This document shows positions 6,551 through 11,589 of a DNA stretch of 11,589 bases, piece after piece. The position numbers were made by a program, and so were the translations under genes. The notes under the pieces were generated by a model. That model did not search any database, was not told the origin of the DNA, and worked only from the letters and a program-made list of their open reading frames with translations. The DNA comes from Rickettsiales bacterium (GTDB lineage: Bacteria; Pseudomonadota; Alphaproteobacteria; Rickettsiales; UBA1997), in NCBI GenBank assembly GCA_031269065.1, contig JAIRWJ010000056.1:1-11589 (forward strand). Reading direction: 5' to 3'. Each line of letters opens with the position of its first letter. The stretch's first letter is position 1.

Positions 6551-7749
6551 TTCATTATTACGCATTCTGTTAATGTCCTCTCTATGACTTTTTCCTGAAT
6601 TGGATCTGGCGTCAACAGTTTAGAGTCTACGAAATCTTTCAGGTCTTGTATAGACAATGAAATCCCGAGGTCTTTTAGTTTATTTTTCGCTACCCCAAGG
6701 GTTTTTTCGTCCAACTTTTTGAACAGTAATGAACACCTATCTCTCTGCTTCTTTGGACAAATGGAAGATAGACAAGATTCCTTTTTTCTACTGGATGAAA
6801 GACAAATGTCAGGTTTGTTCAAAAGATATGAAAGAGCACAGGAAGAATGTAAAAAGACGGGTGTATCTGGAAAGGTGGTAGAAGATTTATTTATAGCATA
6901 TTGCAAAAGTTCATCCTGTATGTCTTTTTTATCATCGAGTCGCTTCAGAGACTTTGGCCAGGGTACATTTCTTAGTTGCAACCCATACTCGATTCCACTG
7001 GTCCAACGCAACCCTCCTGTCACAATTGCTTCAGGACCAGTATCTCTCATCTTTATCCTAATAGTCTCTAGTATTTTCGATATTTTCTCGGGAGAAGAAT
7101 CCCAATCTAAAACGAGAGGTCTCAGATAAACAACAATTTTCGCACCAGCCTCATGCGCTTCTCTTATATTGAGAAACCTATCATTTTGCATCGGCTCAAA
7201 TTCTCTCGATAATCCCCCAGACGTCGGGGTTAGTATAAGAGCCTTAGATTTAGAAATAATTGTAGGTATCTTATCTAAAAAATACTTAGGTATCCCTGCC
7301 TTTGTCACAATCCAGATTGGATTCTCTAGACAATTGTTATCTTGAATCTCCCTTATAACATCAACGACCTCGTCTATGGTTTTTTGAGATCCGAAAGGTT
7401 CTGTGCAGGAAGTTCCTATGCTTATAATTGTCTCAGTTGGAATAAATAGAGGATGTTTCACTAAAGCCTTGATAACAGATGCGATGCTATGTTTGGTTAA
7501 TAGAGTCGTATAGTTAGGCATTTTTTTAGATTTGTTATCTAGATTTTTTACAGTTCCCTGTACATGGCAATACACACACTGCCAAGGACATCCGACCCAT
7601 AAATCTATACTCAGTGAGGATGATGAAATGCTAACCAGCGACAATGGATTTTCTTCATCCAGAGAAAGTGCGCCATAGTTTTCTCTCAGCAGCTCAAATG
7701 CTACATTTGAGACGGGATTTACAATTTTTATTGTTTGTTTTTTATCCAT
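6547..7749 (-). CDS. Radical SAM protein related to the SPL/COG1533-like group
   Basis: The 400-aa protein has the CX3CX2C cluster motif at Cys54, Cys58, Cys61 (GCPWQCVYC), which binds the [4Fe-4S] centre that cleaves S-adenosylmethionine to a 5'-deoxyadenosyl radical. The GCPWQCVYC context, the later SIGTSCTEPFG strand, WIVTKAG, and ILTPTSGGLSREFEP resemble the SplB/DNA-repair-photolyase-like group. Five more cysteines lie at 304, 316, 326, 331 and 339 (CX11CX9CX4CX7C) and could hold an auxiliary iron-sulfur cluster, although this is inference. The start is firm: a perfect AAGGAGGT lies 11 nt upstream. The gene overlaps the nucleotidyltransferase-like gene by 8 bp at its start and the AKR-Nudix gene by 4 bp at its end, so the three are translationally coupled. 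The reaction is unknown; in context it may modify a sugar or nucleoside intermediate. Confidence 0.88.
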   Translation of the reverse strand: MDKKQTIKIVNPVSNVAFELLRENYGALSLDEENPLSLVSISSSSLSIDLWVGCPWQCVYCHVQGTVKNLDNKSKKMPNYTTLLTKHSIASVIKALVKHPLFIPTETIISIGTSCTEPFGSQKTIDEVVDVIREIQDNNCLENPIWIVTKAGIPKYFLDKIPTIISKSKALILTPTSGGLSREFEPMQNDRFLNIREAHEAGAKIVVYLRPLVLDWDSSPEKISKILETIRIKMRDTGPEAIVTGGLRWTSGIEYGLQLRNVPWPKSLKRLDDKKDIQDELLQYAINKSSTTFPDTPVFLHSSCALSYLLNKPDICLSSSRKKESCLSSICPKKQRDRCSLLFKKLDEKTLGVAKNKLKDLGISLSIQDLKDFVDSKLLTPDPIQEKVIERTLTECVIMK

Positions 7750-8485
7750 AATACTGCAATACCTCCTTAGTTTTTATTACTGCCGTCTTTGGTTTTGAAA
7801 GAATATCTTGAATTATCCTCGGCACAAAGTGTTTCCGGGGTATTTTGTATTCAAAGTGCTTAACCCCACAGCAAAATGATTCTTCTTCAACGTATGAAAG
7901 GCGCACGAGAAGAACAAGGATGTCAGATAATAGAATTTGATAAGATAACGAGTCGCCTTCCAAAAGTGCTTTATTTATTTGGGTTAACCGCGTAGTCAAA
8001 TCATTCAACGTTTTTGTACACAGTTTTTCAAAGAGTTCTTTTCTCTTTTCTCGTATTTTTTGCTTTACTTTTACTCCATAGAGATTCGGGCTATCGCTTA
8101 AAATAACGGAATTCAACAGGTCGCCTAAAAATCCTTCTGGAAATTCGGCGCCAATTGCCCAGGTTTTGTAGCTCAAGTCCATTTGCCTGAAATTCAGTAG
8201 ATATTCTACTTTTTTTCCCAGTATGCTTTCAGAAAAACATACCATCCCTACCTCCTTTCTATTTAAGGACAAACGAATAGATCCATCGATGATTTCGACG
8301 AATTTTCCCAGCCCATCCCGAAGATAGCTTAAAAAAACCTTCCTAGGGACTTCAGAAATTATAATCAGGTCTATGTCTTTCCTATGGGAGCGTATATTTT
8401 TGTCAACAGACGAACCGGTGAGCAGAACCCCTGCTGTTTCATCTATATTTTTTATTTCGGAGAGAATACTTTGAATTACTTTCAT
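7742..8485 (-). CDS. Polymerase-beta-fold nucleotidyltransferase-like protein
   Basis: The 247-aa protein starts with the NTase signature: GVLLTGSSVDKNIRSHRKD (19-37) continues into IDL, giving the Gly-Ser helix start at 24-25 and the metal-binding pair Asp37-x-Asp39. Proteins of this fold transfer a nucleotide to a hydroxyl of a sugar, antibiotic, protein or RNA. The third carboxylate, expected on a following strand, is not obvious to me, and the C-terminal half (helical, with CC in EESFCCGVKH) matches no family I know. A longer frame reaches 8560, but I prefer the ATG at 8485: it overlaps the upstream stop as ATGA and has a GGA ribosome site. Its own stop overlaps the radical SAM start by 8 bp. 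Possible roles are activation of a sugar or adenylylation of a metabolite; the substrate cannot be read from sequence. Confidence 0.75.
   Translation of the reverse strand: MKVIQSILSEIKNIDETAGVLLTGSSVDKNIRSHRKDIDLIIISEVPRKVFLSYLRDGLGKFVEIIDGSIRLSLNRKEVGMVCFSESILGKKVEYLLNFRQMDLSYKTWAIGAEFPEGFLGDLLNSVILSDSPNLYGVKVKQKIREKRKELFEKLCTKTLNDLTTRLTQINKALLEGDSLSYQILLSDILVLLVRLSYVEEESFCCGVKHFEYKIPRKHFVPRIIQDILSKPKTAVIKTKEVLQYYG
7761..7768 (-). promoter_or_regulatory. Strong Shine-Dalgarno site for the radical SAM gene
   Basis: On the minus strand AAGGAGGT is a perfect anti-16S match, 11 nt before the ATG at 7749 and inside the end of the nucleotidyltransferase-like gene. It is the strongest ribosome site in the operon and fixes the radical SAM start. 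Confidence 0.75.
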
Positions 8486-9411
8486 GATTTTTCCAACCGG
8501 GTAGAGTGAAGTCTTGACGATTTCTGCTGAGATGCAATCTTTACTTTCTGAAGCTGACACACAAAAACTTCATCACCTCCATTGTATTGATTTGCCAATT
8601 TTGTAATCAATTTTGTATTATTTATGTCAGAATTTTCTAGGTGCTGTTCAATTTTTTGTTTAACCAATTCTTTCCGTTTCATAAGTTTTTCAAAATGATC
8701 CCAAAAAATGCTAATGCGAAATAAACTGTCCGGTCCTATATATTTTCTTTTTCTTAATGTTTCAAAGTCTACCCGGAGTAGGCTGAGGGCCTCCTCCACA
8801 GTAATCGAATGGACTACAACATTATTTATCAGACAATTAAGGACAACCCGAAAAGTTTTATACTGCCGACTCTTTCTTGGAACCCGATCATAACCGCTCA
8901 GGGCCATGATGTTTGCGGTCCTCAGGATATCCAACATAAATAATGCCGTTCTCTCAGGAGTTTTCTCAGATAGAGCCAAGAATAAACACTGATCAAAAGC
9001 GGATGTTTTTAGAACCTCATCAACTCCTTCTGCTATGACCAATAATCGCTCTAGACATCCGGCAGCTTCTATGGTTAAATTGTCTAGTTTTTTCCCGGCC
9101 AGATGCGTGATACAGGTACAATTCATAAGCTCCCAGTCAATTGCTTTACCCGATGGTAGTGTTGTTTTTATGCAGAATTCTGTTCGTGTACCTGTCCGAT
9201 CTGTTTTTTCGGGCTCATTAAGAAGACATTCGGAATTAAAGCTAAAGGGCATGCCAATTCTATCTAATGCCTCCTGTCCAACCCTATCGGAAGGATGAAC
9301 ACGGGCGTAAAAGCTTCCAGCTATACCTTTCCTTTGGGTGGAAATTGAAAGTAAACTCTTTGTTTTAGCGAAAACCTCTACAATTGGTTTTTGCGATAGA
9401 AAAAGAGGCAT
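8482..9411 (-). CDS. Protein of unknown function, first preserved gene of the operon (5' part frameshifted)
   Basis: I do not recognise this 309-aa protein. It is soluble, with no signal peptide or membrane segment. The middle (about 130-230) is helical and the last 60 residues are strongly basic. Cysteines occur in FNSECLLNEPE and WELMNCTCITHL. The gene ends in TGA overlapping the nucleotidyltransferase-like start (ATGA), so it is translationally coupled to that gene. The ATG at 9411 has no good ribosome site, and the same frame stays open and protein-like for about 50 codons upstream (GFGENTVTDRHLKTFD just before the Met). The true gene therefore probably began further upstream and has lost its start by frameshift. 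The product may be an N-terminally truncated protein or not be made at all. No function can be assigned beyond membership of the metabolite operon. Confidence 0.7.
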   Translation of the reverse strand: MPLFLSQKPIVEVFAKTKSLLSISTQRKGIAGSFYARVHPSDRVGQEALDRIGMPFSFNSECLLNEPEKTDRTGTRTEFCIKTTLPSGKAIDWELMNCTCITHLAGKKLDNLTIEAAGCLERLLVIAEGVDEVLKTSAFDQCLFLALSEKTPERTALFMLDILRTANIMALSGYDRVPRKSRQYKTFRVVLNCLINNVVVHSITVEEALSLLRVDFETLRKRKYIGPDSLFRISIFWDHFEKLMKRKELVKQKIEQHLENSDINNTKLITKLANQYNGGDEVFVCQLQKVKIASQQKSSRLHSTRLEKS

Positions 9412-9751
9412 ATCAAAAGTCTTCAGATGCCTATCTGTAACCGTATTTTCTCCAAATCCGTTGTTAGCCCTAGTACAGAACCACCGACAAGCTATCTGAC
9501 ACCTGAGGGATGCTATCTCCCTTGTAAAGCCAACTGAAACTCGGTTGCATGGCCGTCATAAATACCGTAGAATAGAGATTTCTATAGGGCCCCGCGGGAA
9601 GGACATTATAGAACGTTTCCCATCTGGCACCATTCAACCGTGCGAACTCCGCAAGTTTTTCTAAAAGTTGATCACACACCGCTACCCATATTCCAACGAT
9701 TCTTTATATAATAACCCCGCATAAGTTCACGACCCATCGGACGAACCCGTC
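9412..9751 (-). pseudogene. Probable frameshifted 5' part of the unknown operon gene
   Basis: Minus-strand coding-like pieces continue upstream of the 309-aa frame. In the same frame, directly before its Met, the translation reads EIASLRCQIACRWFCTRANN and then GFGENTVTDRHLKTFD. In a second frame, a GTG-started stretch of 69 codons (9679-9470) reads CDQLLEKLAEFARLNGARWE and then YRNLYSTVFMTAMQPSFSW. In a third frame, RVRPMGRELMRGYYIKNRW lies at about 9750-9690. Joined by two small indels they would extend the protein by about 110 residues, to around 420 aa. I do not recognise the family. The block ends abruptly at about 9752, where IS1-like sequence on the other strand begins, so the real 5' end and promoter may be lost. 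It could be partly chance open sequence. Confidence 0.4.
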
Positions 9752-9761
9752 TCTTCTCACT
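9752..9761 (+). repeat. Candidate direct repeat at the right edge of the four-gene block
   Basis: TCTTCTCACT matches TCCTCTCACT at 5215-5224 at nine of ten positions, in the same orientation. IS1-like coding remnants begin immediately to the right. It is a possible partner in an aged target-site duplication and is weak evidence on its own. Confidence 0.3.
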
Positions 9762-10008
9762 GGCGGGTCATGGTATTCCTTGGGAGTTATAATGTCAAGT
9801 TTTGAAATAGAAACAAACCAGATTCTGCGGCAAGCACATGGCTGGTAAATCTGAAACATGTTCTATAGAACCCATAGGCCCGAGAATCAGAAATTACCTG
9901 GCTAGACTGAACAGGAGGACTAAAAGATTCAGCAAATCACAGAAAATGCTCCGCTGTAGTCTATTGCTGCTATTTAGCAGGCTATATTGGGGGATAGCGC
10001 TGGCATGA
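9752..10008 (+). pseudogene. C-terminal part of an IS1-family-like transposase
   Basis: The plus-strand frame 9811-10008 ends in TGA and carries the family's C-terminus: GKSETCSIEPIGPRIRNYLA followed by RLNRRTKRFSKSQKMLRCSL. This matches the usual GK-x-x-T-x-x-IE-x-x-N-x-x-IRHYLARL-x-RRTK-x-YSKS-x-EML ending. A preceding piece in another frame (9761 on, TGGSWYSLGVI) resembles the T-D-G-x-x-x-Y-x-x-x-I segment before it. The catalytic DEM region and everything N-terminal is absent here, but is exactly what is present at 4259-5227 on the same strand. The two may therefore be halves of one gene split by the 4.5-kb operon block, or ends of two copies. It is inactive. Confidence 0.75.
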
Positions 10009-10260
10009 CTAGCTTATGGATAAGTAGCCCATCAATTTCATATATCCTTGACCTAGCAATTTATGTTTTGCTAGCTAGAAACTAAAACTACTCGGCCAAA
10101 AAGTTAGTTTTGTTTTGTATATGTTTGGATTTAAATAAAGATTAGAAAGGTGTGATAGACGAGAGTTCCGAATTGAGAGGTTGGAGCTAGTATATTGACT
10201 TTAGTGGTTTTTACTATCAATTCTCTGGCCATGGAATGTCAAAATACCGGAGAATTCATT
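10009..10260 (+). other. Spacer with an inverted repeat upstream of the cation-efflux gene
   Basis: No gene is seen. A 7-bp perfect inverted repeat, CTAGCAA (10053-10059) and TTGCTAG (10068-10074), has an 8-nt loop but no following T-run. A second pair, AAAACTA (10084-10090) and TAGTTTT (10105-10111), follows with a longer loop and ends in a T-rich stretch, so a weak terminator for the IS remnant is possible. The cation-efflux promoter should lie between about 10110 and 10240, but I could not pick a convincing pair of boxes. Confidence 0.35.
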
Positions 10261-11187
10261 ATGAAAGATATGAAAAAGGAAAATTTACCCAATCACAGGC
10301 GGGGCAGCCACTCCCATGCGCATGGGCAACGCGTTTCGGGTGCCAGCGAAAAGGCAATTTTTCGCGGGTTTCTAATAACTTTTCTGTTTATGCTGATTGA
10401 ATTTGTGGGGGGATATTTATCAGGTTCTCTGGCATTGACAACGGATGCTATCCATATGTTAGTGGATGTCGGTGCTCTTCTATCTGCCTGGGCGGGCTTT
10501 TATTTTGGTAGACTACCCACGAATGGGAAGAAAACATTTGGCTATCAGAGATTTGAGATTCTAGCATCCATGTTTAATTCGCTTTTCTTGCTTATCCTAA
10601 CGGTATTTGTGAGTCGCGAAGCTCTGGGGAGACTTTCAGAGCCTGTGGAAATTATAGCAATGCCAATGTTTATCATATCTGTCATTGGATTGATTGTGAA
10701 TTGCCTGGTTTTCTACACTCTTAATCAGGGTGAGAGAGAACATCTAAATATTAAGGGAGCCCTCATCCATGTGGCAGGGGATCTGCTTGGTTCGGTGGCG
10801 GCTATCTCTGCTGCTGTGGTTATATATTTTACCGGCTGGACCCCCATAGACCCCATTCTGTCCATCTTAGCCTGCCTGCTGGTGCTGAATAGTGCGATTC
10901 GACTGCTTCTATGTTCTCTTAATGTTCTTATGGAAGGAGTGCCTCCATCCATCAATCTGGCTAGGTTGGAGCAATCTTTGCGAAAAATACCTAATGTCAA
11001 GGGTTTGCATTATCTGCATGTCTGGGAAATAACATCAGGAAAAGCTGTGGCAATGATGGATCTAGAGGTCAGTGATGAGAAGTCCAGGCTACAAACTGTT
11101 CGAGCAGTGAAGAGTGTGCTAAAAAATGACTTTAACGTGGATCAATCCAGTGTTGGAATTGATATCGAAGAGCACAGAACAAAATGA
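10261..11187 (+). CDS. Cation diffusion facilitator (CDF), zinc-type efflux transporter
   Basis: This 308-aa inner-membrane protein exports divalent cations, most likely zinc, in exchange for protons. Six membrane segments lie near 32-55, 57-82, 98-122, 130-154, 163-192 and 196-220, followed by a cytoplasmic C-terminal domain (about 225-308) with LHYLHVWEI. The transport-site residues are visible: HMLVD in segment 2 (His65, Asp69) and HVAGD in segment 5 (His170, Asp174), the His/Asp arrangement of zinc-selecting CDFs. The N-terminus is His-rich (HSHAHG, 17-22), typical of the ZitB/CzcD/ZnT group. I place the start at 10261 because GGAG lies 8 nt before this ATG; the frame is open further upstream but without a better site. 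It stands alone after the IS remnant and looks intact, an ordinary chromosomal gene. Metal specificity is inferred from these residues. Confidence 0.93.
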   Translation: MKDMKKENLPNHRRGSHSHAHGQRVSGASEKAIFRGFLITFLFMLIEFVGGYLSGSLALTTDAIHMLVDVGALLSAWAGFYFGRLPTNGKKTFGYQRFEILASMFNSLFLLILTVFVSREALGRLSEPVEIIAMPMFIISVIGLIVNCLVFYTLNQGEREHLNIKGALIHVAGDLLGSVAAISAAVVIYFTGWTPIDPILSILACLLVLNSAIRLLLCSLNVLMEGVPPSINLARLEQSLRKIPNVKGLHYLHVWEITSGKAVAMMDLEVSDEKSRLQTVRAVKSVLKNDFNVDQSSVGIDIEEHRTK

Positions 11188-11328
11188 TGAAAACATTCGA
11201 ACTTCCAAAAAGTTGGAACTATTAGATGAAGACTGATGAAACTAAGCTGCTTCCTGCTTGATAATTAAATTGCACCAGTCTACCTTTCAGAAAGAGTAGT
11301 AAGTTCAGAGTGGAAAATCTGGAATTTT

Positions 11329-11589
11329 ATGAGTAAAAAATCTTTTCAACTAATATTATGGATAATAGCTATGGCAGCGGCGGGTTTGTGTCTATTCAGA
11401 AAGAAAAATGTCAAGGTTGGTTTATCTATCAGTGGTTTTAGGCTGATTGACAGAGAAGTGATTTACAACAACGATAGGAAGGATACAGTACTAATATTTG
11501 AACACAGAGAAACCGGAGCTAGAGTTTTATATGTGCAAAATAACGATCATCATAGGTTCTTCGGCATAATATTTTCGGTTCCAACTCTG
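11329..11589 (+). CDS. M16 (insulinase-like, PreP-type) metallopeptidase, N-terminal part, with membrane anchor
   Basis: Only the first 87 residues are inside the window. Residues 5-23 are a hydrophobic segment (FQLILWIIAMAAAGLCLF) followed by RKK, which suggests a signal anchor or uncleaved signal peptide. Residues 53-87 match the start of the M16C/presequence-protease family: VLIFEHRETGARVLYVQNND, then FFGIIFSVPTL, equivalent to the usual H-x-x-TGA-x-x-L-x-L-x-NxD-x-x-x-x-F-x-I-x-F-x-T-P. These are large zinc peptidases (about 950-1000 aa) that degrade peptides; the HxxEH zinc motif would lie just beyond the edge. GGA is placed 5 nt before the ATG. A hydrophobic N-terminus suggests action at or outside the inner membrane. 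The family call is good; completeness is unknown. Confidence 0.8.
   Translation, partial: MSKKSFQLILWIIAMAAAGLCLFRKKNVKVGLSISGFRLIDREVIYNNDRKDTVLIFEHRETGARVLYVQNNDHHRFFGIIFSVPTL

Noticed and set aside
6719..7129. Plus-strand 136-codon frame inside the radical SAM gene
   Set aside because: It is a shadow of a gene with strong motifs and a perfect ribosome site on the other strand.
9704..9859. Minus-strand 51-codon frame with an ATG (contains TPKEYHDPPVRRDGFVRW)
   Set aside because: Its first half is antisense to the clearly recognisable IS1-like C-terminal remnant and crosses the block junction, so it is most likely chance.
11203..11218. Hairpin TTCCAA-AAAG-TTGGAA after the CDF gene as a terminator
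   Set aside because: The stem is only 6 bp and AT-rich, with no T-run following.
11258..11286. TTGATA / TACCTT as a promoter for the M16 gene
   Set aside because: The -35 box is good and the spacing is 17, but the -10 box matches consensus at only three of six positions.
1..11589. CRISPR array, tRNA or rRNA genes
   Set aside because: No regularly spaced repeats, cloverleaf-like segments or conserved rRNA stretches were seen.

Overview
The window looks like accessory DNA from a low-GC bacterium with a host-associated or intracellular lifestyle. Intact genes sit among many short, frameshifted gene remnants and decayed insertion sequences, which is the usual picture in Rickettsiales, Cardinium-like and similar endosymbiont genomes. 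I cannot fix the lineage from sequence alone. TGA acts as an ordinary stop codon at several gene junctions, so the standard bacterial code applies.

Layout. Positions 1-3541 (minus strand) hold, in transcription order, a broken glycosyltransferase-like gene (one in-frame stop and two frameshifts), an intact HAM1/RdgB-like nucleotide pyrophosphatase, an intact ABC-F ATPase, a remnant of a TIM-barrel sugar isomerase/epimerase and a remnant of a nucleotide-sugar dehydrogenase. A lone plus-strand gene for a small exported protein follows at 3651-3995, with a near-consensus promoter. Positions 4259-5227 are a decayed IS1-family-like transposase gene interrupted by a 467-bp relic of an IS481-like element that still has 16-bp perfect inverted ends. 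Positions 5201-9751 (minus strand) hold a tightly coupled operon: an unknown protein with a frameshifted 5' part, a nucleotidyltransferase-like protein, a radical SAM protein and an aldo/keto reductase-Nudix fusion. The C-terminal part of an IS1-like transposase lies at about 9752-10008, on the same strand as the first part. A cation diffusion facilitator (10261-11187) and the start of a membrane-anchored M16 metallopeptidase (11329 to the window end) close the window and look like ordinary chromosomal genes.

How the parts may work together. Both minus-strand blocks point the same way and combine sugar and nucleotide chemistry (nucleotidyltransferase, radical SAM, AKR-Nudix, glycosyltransferase, sugar isomerase, nucleotide-sugar dehydrogenase) with a house-cleaning pyrophosphatase and an ABC-F ATPase, a class that includes ribosome-protection proteins. 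The simplest reading is a decaying gene cluster for a small, sugar-containing, possibly antibiotic-like metabolite, split by insertion sequences. From memory, a cluster described as aminoglycoside-antibiotic-like was reported on a plasmid of the Rickettsia endosymbiont of Ixodes scapularis and in Cardinium. This window may be a relative, but I could not check that here. The four-gene block at 5201-9751 is the best-preserved part and is exactly what separates two complementary parts of an IS1-like transposase.
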